Notes: generated by a model from the letters alone, not told the origin. Positions 17,692 through 26,301 are shown, counted from the first letter of the stretch. The stretch is DNA of 64,000 nt from JAVBTT01 sp031556035 (GCA_031556035.1 JAVBTT010000006.1:1-64000); one strand, 5' to 3'. Translations and numbers: made by a program.

Positions 17692-17708
17692 TTGCGATAT
17701 TAACGCAA
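17692..17708. promoter_or_regulatory. 17-bp palindromic operator upstream of fucI
   Basis: TTGCGATATTAACGCAA: arms TTGCG/CGCAA around ATATTAA, placed 32 bp upstream of the fucI ATG and about 20 bp downstream of the -10 box, a roadblock position for a LacI- or GntR-type sugar regulator. The regulator gene is not in the window. Confidence 0.6.
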
Positions 17709-17729
17709 TAGGGCCTGTTATACGAAAAT

Positions 17730-17758
17730 ACTATATCTAAAAGAGGGGCGCTTTTCAA
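17730..17758 (-). promoter_or_regulatory. sigma-A promoter of fucI
   Basis: Minus strand TTGAAA (17758-17753), a 17-bp spacer and TATAGT (17735-17730). Confidence 0.7.
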
Positions 17759-17846
17759 GGTGATATTTTTGACTTCGATCCTGCCTTTTGTACAGATTTC
17801 GCGCAGATGGTTAACATAATACTGTGTTCTGCGAGGAGGGTACGCC

Positions 17847-18977
17847 CTAATAGTCCAGCCACGTCACCTTCGGGCGCAGCTTGACGCTGGAGACAAGCCC
17901 CATAGCCGCGAAGTATGTTATGGTCGACGAGCCGCCCGCGCTGAAAAACGGCAGGGTTATCCCCACAATTGGGAAGAGCCCGACGCACATGCCTATGTTG
18001 AGGAAGGTCTGGAATATCATCATCCCGGCCACCCCGACGCAGATCAGGGCGCCGAGTCCGTTTCTCGCGCGCCCCGCCACATAGAGGCAGCGGGCTATGA
18101 TTATAATCAGCAGCAGCATGACCCCCATGCAGCCCAAAAAGCCCAGCTCCTCGGCGCACACCGAGAAGATGAAGTCGGTGTGCCTGGCGTAAAGCGTATC
18201 GAGCTGGGTGTGCATACCCTTGTACAGGCCCTGCCCCAGCAGGCCGCCTCCGCCCACCGTGTTCATGCTCTGTATCGCGTGCCAGCCCTTGTCGGTTGGG
18301 TCCATGTACGGGTTCAGCGTTATTATGATCCTGTCCTTCTGGTTGGAGGACAGCACAAACGACCATATAAGCGGGGCCGCCGCCGCCATCGTCGCCCCGG
18401 CCACCGCGAACCAGCGCGGCTTGACCCCGGCGGCTATAAGCATGCAGATAAATATCGCGATATAAATCAGGGCGACGCCCAGGTCGCTGGATATCACCAC
18501 TATCAGGCCCACCATGCCGAAGGCGTGGGCCGCGAAGGACGCCATGGGCAGCACGTGGTTCACCCTGTCCCTGAAGTGGTACATCTGCGCCGCCAGCAGG
18601 ATGATAAAGCTCACCTTGACGATTTCCGCGGGCTGCACCGTCAGGGGGATGGGCAGGTATTCCGGGTCGATCCAGCTCTTGTTGCCGCCCACAACCTTGC
18701 CGAAGGGGACAAGGACAAGTATCATCGCTATGTTGAAGGGCAGCAGCCATTTCCAGAGCCTTGCCCAAAAGTCGACCGGGATAAGGGTGAAGACCAGGAA
18801 CAGCAGCACGCCTATCGCTATGGCGATCAGCTGAGTTTTGACATAGTTTTCGGGCAGGGTCCGCGACGCGCTGGATATCAGCACACAGCCGTACGCCGAG
18901 GCTACAAGGCAGATAAAAAGCAGCGGCAGGTCGGCGCCGCGCAGAAAATGCTTCGCGTATCTGACGATTTCTTTCAT
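17847..18977 (-). CDS. rodA: SEDS-family peptidoglycan glycosyltransferase, RodA-like
   Basis: 376 residues from ATG 18977 (TAAGGAG RBS); the frame is open to 19043 without a better start. About ten membrane segments with SEDS signatures: GNKSWIDPEYLPIPLTVQPAEIVK, ISSDLGVALIYIAIFICMLI, GLYKGMHTQLDTLYARHTDFIFSVCAEELGF and the closing IVGITLPFFSAGGSSTITYFAAMGL. SEDS proteins polymerise lipid II together with a class B PBP. RodA (elongation) is preferred over FtsW/SpoVE because of the Q-P-A-E-I-V-K context and overall form, but a sporulation role is possible. Divergent from tsaE. Confidence 0.85.
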   Translation of the reverse strand: MKEIVRYAKHFLRGADLPLLFICLVASAYGCVLISSASRTLPENYVKTQLIAIAIGVLLFLVFTLIPVDFWARLWKWLLPFNIAMILVLVPFGKVVGGNKSWIDPEYLPIPLTVQPAEIVKVSFIILLAAQMYHFRDRVNHVLPMASFAAHAFGMVGLIVVISSDLGVALIYIAIFICMLIAAGVKPRWFAVAGATMAAAAPLIWSFVLSSNQKDRIIITLNPYMDPTDKGWHAIQSMNTVGGGGLLGQGLYKGMHTQLDTLYARHTDFIFSVCAEELGFLGCMGVMLLLIIIIARCLYVAGRARNGLGALICVGVAGMMIFQTFLNIGMCVGLFPIVGITLPFFSAGGSSTITYFAAMGLVSSVKLRPKVTWLDY

Positions 18978-19011
18978 CGAACGCTCCTTAATAGGCTGTG
19001 GATATCCTGTA

Positions 19012-19040
19012 TTCACAGACGGGCGGGGCTGTGATATAAT
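19012..19040 (+). promoter_or_regulatory. sigma-A promoter of tsaE-tsaB-upp
   Basis: TTCACA (19012-19017), a 17-bp spacer and TATAAT (19035-19040), 34 bp before the tsaE ATG. Confidence 0.7.
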
Positions 19041-19074
19041 CATTTTGACCTGATTATTGTATCCGGAGGAACAG

Positions 19075-19479
19075 ATGCTGTCAAGAAGCGCTGAGCAGAC
19101 CGAGCGGCTCGGTCAGGAGCTGGGGGAGAGCCTGAGTGCCCCTGAAAACATATGGCTTTACGGCGGGCTGGGCGCGGGCAAGACCGCCTTTGTCAGGGGT
19201 CTGGCGAGGGGGCTGGGCGTGACCGGGCGCGTCACCAGCCCGACGTTCACACTTGTCAATGAATACGAGGGAAGGCTTCCGCTGTTCCACTTCGACTTGT
19301 ACAGGCTCGGCGGCATGGACGAGCTCTATGACATAGGCTGGGAGGATTACCTCGCCAGGGGCGGGGTGTGCGCCGTCGAGTGGAGCGAGCGCGCCGGGAA
19401 GCAGGACGGCGGTATACGTGTAAAAATAACCGAGTGCCCGGAGGGGAGGATAATAGACATTGACCGTACTGGCGATTGA
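19075..19479 (+). CDS. tsaE: tRNA t6A37 biosynthesis ATPase TsaE
   Basis: 134 residues from ATG 19075 (CGGAGG RBS; TTG 19057 is in frame but overlaps the RBS). The Walker A motif GGLGAGKT is at residues 30-37, followed by RVTSPTFTLVNEYEG and FHFDLYRLGGMDELYDIGWEDYL, all diagnostic. TsaE works with TsaB and TsaD to transfer threonylcarbamoyl to A37 of ANN-decoding tRNAs. Its 3' end overlaps tsaB by 20 bp, implying translational coupling. Confidence 0.95.
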   Translation: MLSRSAEQTERLGQELGESLSAPENIWLYGGLGAGKTAFVRGLARGLGVTGRVTSPTFTLVNEYEGRLPLFHFDLYRLGGMDELYDIGWEDYLARGGVCAVEWSERAGKQDGGIRVKITECPEGRIIDIDRTGD

Positions 19480-20134
19480 AAGCAGCTCAAAGACCGCCTC
19501 CTGCGCTCTGGTCAGGGACGGCGGGCTGATTGCGCAGAGCTTTCTCAACACCGGCCTGACCCACTCCGAAACCCTGCTGCCGATGGTCGACGCGATGCTT
19601 AAAAACAGCAAAACCGGCCCGGGGGGGATAGATCTCGTCGCGGTGGCAAACGGCCCTGGCTCATTCACAGGGCTTCGCATCGGAACGGCGACGGCGATGG
19701 GCTTCGCGCTTGCGGCGAATATTGAGTGCGTGGGGGTGTCCTCCCTTGAGGCGGCGGCATACGGAGCCGCGCACATGGGCGGGCTGATCTGCGCCGTGAT
19801 GGACGCCCGGCGCAGTCAGGTGTACAACGCGCTGTTCCTTGCCGAAAACGGGGGGCTCACCAGGCTCTGCGAGGATCGCGCGAGCTCACTTGAGGAGCTC
19901 GCCGCCGAAATGGACGGCAAAAACGCGATAGTGGTTGGAGACGGCGCGGAGCTGTGCTATAATATTGGAAATCCCGTCCCGGCGGTGAGATATCCCACCG
20001 GCTTCGGAGTCGCGCTGGCCGCCCTTGCCGGGCACACAAGGCCGGCGGACAGGCCCCTTTATCTGCGTCTGCCCCAGGCGGAGCGCGAAAGAATCGAGAA
20101 GGAGAGAAGGCAAAATGAAGACACATGTCCTTGA
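19460..20134 (+). CDS. tsaB: tRNA t6A37 biosynthesis protein TsaB
   Basis: 224 residues from TTG 19460, with GGAGG ten bases upstream inside tsaE. The ASKHA-fold N-terminus (VLAIESSSKTASCALV), the GLTHSETLLPMVDAML stretch, VANGPGSFTGLRIGTATAMGFA and VMDARRSQVYNALF are diagnostic. TsaB is the pseudo-enzyme partner that scaffolds TsaD. tsaD itself is not in the window. The last 20 bases overlap upp. Confidence 0.95.
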   Translation: MTVLAIESSSKTASCALVRDGGLIAQSFLNTGLTHSETLLPMVDAMLKNSKTGPGGIDLVAVANGPGSFTGLRIGTATAMGFALAANIECVGVSSLEAAAYGAAHMGGLICAVMDARRSQVYNALFLAENGGLTRLCEDRASSLEELAAEMDGKNAIVVGDGAELCYNIGNPVPAVRYPTGFGVALAALAGHTRPADRPLYLRLPQAERERIEKERRQNEDTCP

Positions 20135-20741
20135 CCATCCGCTTATTCAGCACAAGCTGACGATACTGCGCGACAGAAATACCGGCTCCAAGGAATTCAG
20201 GGAGGTCGTGAGCGAGATAGCCATGCTGATGTGCTACGAGGCCACCCGGGACCTGCCGACAGAGATAATTGAGGTGGAGACCCCGATGGGCACGGCGATG
20301 TCCCCGGCCCTCTCGGGCAAAAAGCTGGCGATAGTGCCGATACTGCGGGCCGGCCTGGGTATGGTGGACGGCATGCTGAACCTTATCCCGGCGGCCAAGG
20401 TCGCGCACATCGGCCTGTACCGCGACCCGGACACACTGCTGCCGGTGGAGTATTACTGCAAGGTGCCGCAGGATATCGGCGAGCGGGACGTGATAATCCT
20501 GGACCCGATGCTGGCGACAGGCGGCACAGCGGCGGCCGCGGCCCAGTTTCTGAAGAACTACCGTGTGAGGAGCATTAAGCTGCTCACCATACTGTCCGCC
20601 CCCGAGGGGATAAAAAAGATGAGCGAGGCTCACCCGGACGTGGACATATACACGTGCGCGGTAGACGAGAGGCTGAACGAGCACGGCTATATTGTACCCG
20701 GTCTGGGCGACGCCGGAGACAGAATATTCGGAACAAAGTAG
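20115..20741 (+). CDS. upp: Uracil phosphoribosyltransferase
   Basis: 208 residues from ATG 20115 (GAGAAGG RBS). Typical UPRT features: HVLDHPLIQHKLTILRDRNTGSKEFRE at the N-terminus, ILRAGLGMVDGML, the PRPP loop VIILDPMLATGGTA and the uracil-binding C-terminus DERLNEHGYIVPGLGDAGDR. It converts uracil and PRPP to UMP. It is the third gene of the tsaE operon, overlapping tsaB by 20 bp. The pairing is more likely shared transcription than shared function. Confidence 0.96.
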   Translation: MKTHVLDHPLIQHKLTILRDRNTGSKEFREVVSEIAMLMCYEATRDLPTEIIEVETPMGTAMSPALSGKKLAIVPILRAGLGMVDGMLNLIPAAKVAHIGLYRDPDTLLPVEYYCKVPQDIGERDVIILDPMLATGGTAAAAAQFLKNYRVRSIKLLTILSAPEGIKKMSEAHPDVDIYTCAVDERLNEHGYIVPGLGDAGDRIFGTK

Positions 20742-20767
20742 GGGCGGTTGTCGCGCGTCCGCGAAAG

Positions 20768-22120
20768 CTACCTGCGCCTGCGCTTTTTCCCCCTGTAGTT
20801 CGGGTGCCCCGAGGAGCGCTGCTTTCTGCGGCGCAAATTGTACATTACTATTATGACTATATACAGCGCGATCGCCAGGATCACCCCGCCAACGGCCCAC
20901 CTGACCCACGGCCGGGAGATTATATCCTGAAACTGATTGTAAATCTTGTCCACCTCTGAGCGCTCCTCGGCGGTCAGCGACACAAGGTTCACGGCGCCGA
21001 ACTCCCGCCCCTCCAGGGTCAGGGTTATTGTGCCCATTATCTGCCCCTTCAGCACCGGGGCCAGGGTGCCCTCCGGCTCGAAGACCTTGACAGTCCGCTC
21101 GATGTCCTCAGGGTTGACGGTGCGCGGCACCAGCGCGGAGAGCTCCCGCTCCGGAACGAGCTCCACGCTGTCGTTGTTCAGCCCCTCGATTACGGGCACG
21201 CTTGTTATAACCTCCGTTTTTGCGAGCAGCTTTTTCTGGGTAAAATTATTAAAGCCCCATTCGAAGAGCTCCTTTGTCTCGATGAAGCTGCGAATCGCGC
21301 CGCCCTCCTCGCGCTCGGCTCCCAGCACGACCGAGATCAGGGCCAGCCCGTCCTTTTCGGCGCTGGACGCCAGGCAGTAGCCCGCGTCGTTCGTGTGCCC
21401 TGTCTTTATGCCCCGCGCGTAGGGATATATATACTCGGGCGAGATTTTCTTGGAGATCAGGCGGTTTGTCGTGTTCAGGGTGCGTCCCTCCGGCCTTTTG
21501 TTTGTGGGGGGGACGGTATAGGTCTCCGTGTGGGCTATTTCCATAAACTGCTGGTTCTTCATGGCCTCGAGGCACAGCAGGTATATATCGTACGCAGTGG
21601 AGTAGTGGGCGTCGTCGGGCAGCCCGTGCGTGTTGGCGAAATGGGTGTCCTTCATGCCGATGTCCGCCGCCCGCTCGTTCATCAGTGCGACAAAGGCCTC
21701 CACCGAGCCGGCTATATACTCGGCCAGGACGTTGCAGGCCTCGTTGGCGGACGCGATCATTGAGCAGTAGACCAAATCCCGGAACACGAGCTCCTCGTCC
21801 GGCTGGAGATTTTGGGTGCTGCCCTCCGGGTCCATGCCCGCGAGGGCGGACTGGTTTACCGTCACTACATCCTCCATGCAGCCGTTCTCCTGCGCGTACT
21901 CGAGGGCGAGCAGGCAGGTCATCACCTTTGTTATGCTGGCGGGCATCCGCCTGTCGTGCATGTTGCGGTCATAGAGTATCTCGCCCGTTTTGGCGTCGAC
22001 AAGTATGGCCGCCGCCGCGCGGACGTCGGCCCCGGGCAGGTCGGCATACCCCGCCAGGGCGGGGGCGGAAATCAATAATGACGCTGCGAGCATAAGCGCC
22101 GCAAATTTATGTATTCTCAT
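20768..22120 (-). CDS. D-alanyl-D-alanine carboxypeptidase (class C low-mass PBP, DacF-like)
   Basis: 450 residues from ATG 22120 (AAGGAG RBS). A signal peptide (cleavage after PALAGYA or close) is followed by the penicillin-binding catalytic domain with SITK (Ser62-Lys65), SAN (124-126) and KTG (239-241), then the C-terminal PBP5 beta-domain (260-380). A transmembrane helix near 405-430 (VRWAVGGVILAIALYIVIIVMY) and a very basic tail (RRRKQRSSG...KKRRRR) follow. It trims pentapeptides in the cell wall or cortex. DacF and DacB roles cannot be told apart here. Convergent with upp. Confidence 0.9.
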   Translation of the reverse strand: MRIHKFAALMLAASLLISAPALAGYADLPGADVRAAAAILVDAKTGEILYDRNMHDRRMPASITKVMTCLLALEYAQENGCMEDVVTVNQSALAGMDPEGSTQNLQPDEELVFRDLVYCSMIASANEACNVLAEYIAGSVEAFVALMNERAADIGMKDTHFANTHGLPDDAHYSTAYDIYLLCLEAMKNQQFMEIAHTETYTVPPTNKRPEGRTLNTTNRLISKKISPEYIYPYARGIKTGHTNDAGYCLASSAEKDGLALISVVLGAEREEGGAIRSFIETKELFEWGFNNFTQKKLLAKTEVITSVPVIEGLNNDSVELVPERELSALVPRTVNPEDIERTVKVFEPEGTLAPVLKGQIMGTITLTLEGREFGAVNLVSLTAEERSEVDKIYNQFQDIISRPWVRWAVGGVILAIALYIVIIVMYNLRRRKQRSSGHPNYRGKKRRRR

Positions 22121-22167
22121 TGAAGCTCCTTTTCGCCTCGGGAAGCGGCCCAGCGGATTTTTAAAGA

Positions 22168-22196
22168 ATTATACCATGTGTTATGTAATCTTTCAA
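22168..22196 (-). promoter_or_regulatory. sigma-A promoter of the carboxypeptidase gene
   Basis: Minus strand TTGAAA (22196-22191), a 17-bp spacer and TATAAT (22173-22168), 48 bp before the ATG. Confidence 0.75.
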
Positions 22197-22215
22197 TAAG
22201 CCGGGGCTCCAAAGA

Positions 22216-22262
22216 GGCTTATTTCTTTTCCGGCAGCTTAGCTGCCGGAAAAGAAATAAGCC
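22216..22262. repeat. 23-bp perfect inverted repeat between dac and comEA
   Basis: Arms 22216-22238 and 22240-22262 are exact reverse complements separated by one T, reading GGCTTATTTC...GAAATAAGCC. There is no T-run on either side, so it is not an ordinary terminator. It lies in the divergent region, upstream of the comEA RBS. Confidence 0.75.
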
Positions 22263-22310
22263 CCGTCGGATACGGTCGGGGTATTGGCATGATCAGGGAG
22301 GTGGCTCGCC

Positions 22311-22688
22311 TTGAGGATGAAGTGGCCTGGCTTTGCCGCCGCGATACTCGTTGCCGCGCTTCTGGCCTTCGCGGGGGGCTATCTGGCCGGGCAGCGCCCG
22401 ATAGCCGGCCAGGCTCAGATATCCCGCATGTCGGCGCCGGAGCCCGTTGTTCCGACTGCCGCCCGCCAGGGGCTTATAGACGTTAACAGCGCGACCGCCG
22501 CCGAGCTCGCGGATATCCCGGGCGTCGGGCCCGTTATCGCGGGGCGTATCGTTGAATACAGGGAGCGAGGCGGCCCCCTTTCCGGGCCGGAGGAGCTTCT
22601 GAACATAAAGGGAATCGGGGAGAAGGCCCTCGAAAAGATGCGGGACTATATAACATTTGGAGGCGCTGATGAGAATACTGGTGGTTGA
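22311..22688 (+). CDS. comEA: ComEA-like helix-hairpin-helix DNA-binding protein
   Basis: 125 residues. TTG 22311 is preferred (GGGAGG nine bases upstream); ATG 22317 is the alternative. An N-terminal membrane anchor (FAAAILVAALLAFAGGYLAG) is followed by a linker and two HhH motifs (VNSATAAELADIPGVGPVIAGRIVEYRE and LLNIKGIGEKALEKMRDYI). ComEA holds double-stranded DNA at the membrane during natural transformation; a short version like this, lacking a SLBB domain, is still typical of Clostridia. It overlaps the response-regulator gene by 20 bp. Confidence 0.88.
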   Translation: MRMKWPGFAAAILVAALLAFAGGYLAGQRPIAGQAQISRMSAPEPVVPTAARQGLIDVNSATAAELADIPGVGPVIAGRIVEYRERGGPLSGPEELLNIKGIGEKALEKMRDYITFGGADENTGG

Positions 22689-23352
22689 CGACGAGAAGAT
22701 ACTCGTCAAGGGGATAAAATTCAACCTTGAGCACGAGGGCTACGACGTGGACGGCTGCCACGACGGCGAGGAGGGCGTCAGGCTTGCCAGGGAGCGGGAG
22801 TACGACCTTGTCATTCTCGACCTTATGATGCCGAAGATTGACGGGCTCGAGGCGTGCAGGATGATCCGGGAGTTTTCCGGAGTCCCGATAATCATGCTGA
22901 CGGCGCGCAGCTCGGACACGGATAAGCTTATCGGCTTTGAGTACGGGGCGGACGACTACTTGACCAAGCCCTTCAATATAATGGAGCTCAAGGCCCGCGT
23001 GCGCGCCATCCTGCGCAGGGTGAGCGCGCAGAACGCGGTCGCTGAAAAGAACGAGCGCCTGGAGGCCGGCCATATCGTGCTGAACTCCGCCCAGCGCACC
23101 GTAACCGTCGACGGAAGGCCCACCGAGCTCACCGCCAAGGAGTTCGACCTTGTGGAGCTGCTGATGCGCAACCCCGGCCGCGTGTACAGCCGCGAGAATC
23201 TGCTGAACATTGTCTGGGGCTTTGAGTTTCCGGGAGATATCAGGACGGTGGACGTGCACGTCAGGCGCCTGCGCGAGAAGCTTGAGCTGAGGCCGGCGAG
23301 CCCCGAATACATCCTTACCAAGTGGGGGGTGGGGTATTATTTTAAAGCCTGA
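22669..23352 (+). CDS. OmpR/PhoB-family response regulator
   Basis: 227 residues from ATG 22669 (GGAGG RBS; the TTG 22657 start overlaps it). The receiver domain has the acidic pair DD (7-8), phospho-acceptor Asp51 (LVILDLMMP), Thr (IIMLTAR) and Lys (YLTKPF). The C-terminal winged helix (about 130-225) includes LTAKEFDLVELLMRNPGRVYSRENLL and VDVHVRRLREKLE. The gene is 22 bp upstream of its cognate kinase. The PhoP/WalR-type arrangement with a cell-envelope lipoprotein downstream suggests envelope or phosphate control. Confidence 0.92.
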   Translation: MRILVVDDEKILVKGIKFNLEHEGYDVDGCHDGEEGVRLAREREYDLVILDLMMPKIDGLEACRMIREFSGVPIIMLTARSSDTDKLIGFEYGADDYLTKPFNIMELKARVRAILRRVSAQNAVAEKNERLEAGHIVLNSAQRTVTVDGRPTELTAKEFDLVELLMRNPGRVYSRENLLNIVWGFEFPGDIRTVDVHVRRLREKLELRPASPEYILTKWGVGYYFKA

Positions 23353-23374
23353 GAGGCCGGCGGAGCGGAAAAAA

Positions 23375-24784
23375 ATGCGGGTGGGCCGCTATCAGATGAA
23401 GATAGCGTTCTCCTACATGCTCATCATCCTTGTAATTCTTGTTCTGCTGAACACATACCCGATACTGATATCCCAGAATTCGCTGTTCCAGAGCAAAAAA
23501 AGCGCCCTGGAGGAGCAGGCCTCGCTCGCCGCCTGGACTCTCGCCAGCATGGATACCCTCCAGCCCGAGGAGACTGGGCGTGTTATAAAAGAGTTCAAGA
23601 CCCTTTCCTCGTACCGCGTGATCGTCTGCAACGAGCGGGGGCTGGTGGTGTACGACAATTCCACCGTGGACTCCACGGCGGGAAAGTTCGCTCTCCAGGG
23701 CGAAATAGTGACCGCGCTGTCAGGCCGGGACGTATACAGGGGGAAGGCGGACGTCATAGCCTTCGAGAGCTTTGTCGCGATCCCGGTTATGACGAGGGGG
23801 CGGGTTATCGGGGCGGTTTACCTGTACGAATACGACCCGGAGCAGGCGGCGCTGCTGAAAAGCCTGCAAAACGACCTCTCCACCTTTTCGGTGCTGATAA
23901 CGGTGGTTGTGGTCATATTGAGCATCTTCATCTCGCTCGCGCTGACAAGGCGGGTGTCCGGGCTGATGCAGGCGATACGGGCCGTCGGGGTCGGGGAATA
24001 CGACGTCAAGGCGCCCGTCAAGGGGAGCGACGAGCTGGCGCAGGTGGCCGGGCAGTTCAATGAGCTGACCGAGCGCCTCGCCAAGACGGAGACGCTCAGG
24101 CAGCAGTTTGTGTCCGACGCCTCGCATGAGCTGAAAACCCCGCTGTCCGCGATACGCCTGCTCGCGGATTCGGTGCTCCAGAACGAGGACATGGACGAGG
24201 AGACCATAAAGGACTTTATGAGCGATATCGGCCAGGAGATAGACCGGCTGGCGCGCACCACCGAAAAGCTGATGCTGCTGACCCGGCTGGATTCCGCCTC
24301 TCCGCCGCCGGAATATGTGCTGTATCCCGCGCCTGTTATCCGCAGGGCGGCTCATATGCTGACCCCGCTGGCCGAAAACGCGGGGGTGTCGCTCCGGTGC
24401 GAGCTGGACGAGAGGTGCAGCGTCATGGGCAACTATGACGACCTGTACACGGTAGTGTTTAACCTGATTGAAAACGCGATAAAATACAACCATCCAGGCG
24501 GGGCGGTGCGCGTGCTGTGCTTTGCGAGAGAGGTGTACTCGCAGATCATTGTTGACGACACGGGGGTTGGCATTCCGGACGAGGACGTTCCCCGGGTTTT
24601 CGACAGGTTTTACAGGGTGGACAAGGCGCGCTCAAGGGAGGCGGGCGGTACGGGGCTCGGCCTCTCGATCGTCGCGGAAACGGTGAGGCGCATGGGGGGC
24701 TCTATAGAGTTGGACAGCATCTTGGGCAAGGGGACGCGGTTCACCGTCTCGTTCCCGGTGGTGACGCGCGATGAACAGATATAA
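23375..24784 (+). CDS. Membrane sensor histidine kinase (PhoR/WalK-type)
   Basis: 469 residues from ATG 23375 (GGAGCGG RBS). TM1 is at about 10-30, an extracytoplasmic sensor at about 31-170 (SSYRVIVCNERGLVVYDNST is a PAS/Cache-like core), TM2 at about 170-191 and HAMP at about 192-240. The HisKA domain has phospho-acceptor His251 (SDASHELKTPLSAI), and HATPase_c has N (NLIENAIKYN), G1 (DDTGVGIP) and G2 (GTGLGLSIV) boxes. All catalytic elements are intact. It overlaps the next gene by 14 bp. Confidence 0.93.
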   Translation: MRVGRYQMKIAFSYMLIILVILVLLNTYPILISQNSLFQSKKSALEEQASLAAWTLASMDTLQPEETGRVIKEFKTLSSYRVIVCNERGLVVYDNSTVDSTAGKFALQGEIVTALSGRDVYRGKADVIAFESFVAIPVMTRGRVIGAVYLYEYDPEQAALLKSLQNDLSTFSVLITVVVVILSIFISLALTRRVSGLMQAIRAVGVGEYDVKAPVKGSDELAQVAGQFNELTERLAKTETLRQQFVSDASHELKTPLSAIRLLADSVLQNEDMDEETIKDFMSDIGQEIDRLARTTEKLMLLTRLDSASPPPEYVLYPAPVIRRAAHMLTPLAENAGVSLRCELDERCSVMGNYDDLYTVVFNLIENAIKYNHPGGAVRVLCFAREVYSQIIVDDTGVGIPDEDVPRVFDRFYRVDKARSREAGGTGLGLSIVAETVRRMGGSIELDSILGKGTRFTVSFPVVTRDEQI

Positions 24785-26066
24785 TTGTTTACAGGCCAAG
24801 GCCGCGCTGCTGCTGGCGGCTCTCCTGCTCCTGTCCTCCTGCGGCTTTTCGGGCGGCGGGGAGGCGTCGGGGGAGGAGGTATTGGTTTACTGTCTGGCTA
24901 AATCCGATCAGGCCCGGCTCGCGGTTGAAGGCGAGAGCAGGGCGTTCTCAGGCGCGGGCAGCCGCTCGGATTTCGCGCTGCGGCAGCTTTTTGCTCAGCC
25001 TGAAAATCCCTCGCTTGAGACGGCGTTTAAAGGCGGCGTGGCGCTTTTGAGCTTCGAGCTGACGGACGGAGTGGCGCATGTGAACCTGTCGCGGGAATAC
25101 GCCGAGCTTGAGGGGATCGCGCTGACCCTGGCGGACGCCTGCGTTGTTTTGACTCTGACCGAGTTCCCCGAGGCGGCCTACGTTAGCATAACCGCGGCTG
25201 GAGGGCCCCACCCGTCCAGGGAGGACCGCATGTTCACCCGGGACGATTTTCTCCTGGGCGCCCAGGGGCTTGACCCGCGGGACGTCGAGTTTGAGCTCTT
25301 CTTCGCGGCTCCAAGCGGCAGATATCTTGAAAGCGAGCCTCAAAGCCTCAGCATACGCGACAACAACTACGCGCTGTACATGGTGGACATGCTGATGGCC
25401 GGGCCCAGGTCGGACGACCTCAAGCCCGTCATCCCCGAGGGCACAAAACTGCTCACGCTGTCGGTGGAGGAAAACACCTGCTTCGTCAGCTTTTCGGAGG
25501 AATTTGTCTCCGCGGCGCAGGGAGACGCGGATTCGGCCCGCATGACGCTTACCGCGCTGGCAAATTCCCTGACCGGGCTGGAGGGCATAGAGAAGGTCGA
25601 GCTCGCCCTCAACGGAGTCCCTCTGAGGGAGTACTTTATGTACGATATATCCGGCGGGCTGAGGCGCGAGGCCGCCGCGATAGACGGCGGTCAGGGAATG
25701 GATGTCAATTTCTATTACGCGGGGCTTGGAAACAGCCTGATTCAGGTGGCCGCGAGGGTGCCCTACGGCGAAGGCGAGGAGCTGGCGCTTGCCGCGTTGA
25801 ACGGGTATTTCAAACGCCCGGCTCCCATCGGGCTTAAAAAGCTCGCGCCGGAAAGGACAAGCGTACTTAATTTGGAAATTAACGGGAGAACCGCCCGCCT
25901 GGATTTATCCATGGAGTTCGCCGCCTCCCCCATGGACCCGCTCGCGCCGTACGCGCTCCTGAAAATGCTTGCGGACAGAACCGGGATAAGCGAGCTGGAG
26001 CTGTATTCAGAGGGGAAGAGAATCGGCGAAAAGCCTTACACCCTTGAGGACGCGCCGGAGGCGTAA
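24771..26066 (+). CDS. GerMN-domain lipoprotein
   Basis: 431 residues from ATG 24771, overlapping the kinase gene. The lipoprotein signal has lipobox LLSSC. Two GerMN-like units are visible: about 60-130 (VALLSFELTDGVAHVNLSRE) and about 190-285 (LKPVIPEGTKLLTLSVEENTCFVSFSEEF), where the second is the canonical form seen in GerM and LpqB-like proteins. A third beta-rich segment (VLNLEINGRTARLDLSMEF) closes the protein. GerM stabilises the SpoIIIAG/SpoIIQ channel during sporulation, but fusion to a two-component operon is also known for LpqB-type proteins, so the role here could be in envelope signalling. Confidence 0.82.
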   Translation: MNRYNCLQAKAALLLAALLLLSSCGFSGGGEASGEEVLVYCLAKSDQARLAVEGESRAFSGAGSRSDFALRQLFAQPENPSLETAFKGGVALLSFELTDGVAHVNLSREYAELEGIALTLADACVVLTLTEFPEAAYVSITAAGGPHPSREDRMFTRDDFLLGAQGLDPRDVEFELFFAAPSGRYLESEPQSLSIRDNNYALYMVDMLMAGPRSDDLKPVIPEGTKLLTLSVEENTCFVSFSEEFVSAAQGDADSARMTLTALANSLTGLEGIEKVELALNGVPLREYFMYDISGGLRREAAAIDGGQGMDVNFYYAGLGNSLIQVAARVPYGEGEELALAALNGYFKRPAPIGLKKLAPERTSVLNLEINGRTARLDLSMEFAASPMDPLAPYALLKMLADRTGISELELYSEGKRIGEKPYTLEDAPEA

Positions 26067-26301
26067 TACAGGCAAGTATGCCCGCTATTCTTTTCAGAGG
26101 ATAAAGTTGATCTCTTTAATTGTTGCTAAAAGGGCGTATAAATGATAGAATATCCAAAAGATCGATGCGATTCGCATTTTATATTCCCGTTCCTGAGGCA
26201 GGGAAACCCGTTGAAACACAAACCCAGGTGATTATCCCGGGAAAAGGATGTCCTGCGGATACAACGCAGCCTCAGGAGGACTGCGTAAAGGACGAATGAT
26301 T
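26067..26301 (+). other. 235-bp leader with a predicted multi-stem RNA structure
   Basis: TCCTGAGGC (26191-26199) pairs with GCCTCAGGA (26269-26277), closing a ~87-nt domain that contains GGGAAACCC and a hairpin CTGCG...CGCAG (26253-26269) next to the closing stem. The right strand of the closing helix contains the AGGAGG just upstream of the hybrid-kinase start, so folding would occlude translation. It does not match the GEMM-I (c-di-GMP), TPP, FMN or cobalamin cores I know. Confidence 0.4.

Noticed and set aside
15786..17711. A 641-codon open frame on the plus strand
   Set aside because: It is antisense to fucI, whose protein matches its family end to end. High GC produces long antisense open frames; no RBS or known motif.
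17755..18768. A 337-codon minus-strand frame overlapping rodA
   Set aside because: Same strand, different frame; Gly/Arg/His-rich with no domain, while the rodA frame has all SEDS motifs.
22216..22262. Intrinsic terminator
   Set aside because: No T-run on either strand and no gene ends close by; kept as an inverted repeat instead.
26180..26280. GEMM-I c-di-GMP riboswitch
   Set aside because: GGGAAACC and GAAA are suggestive, but the second half (GGACGCAAAGCC, CCGGCCUAA) is missing.
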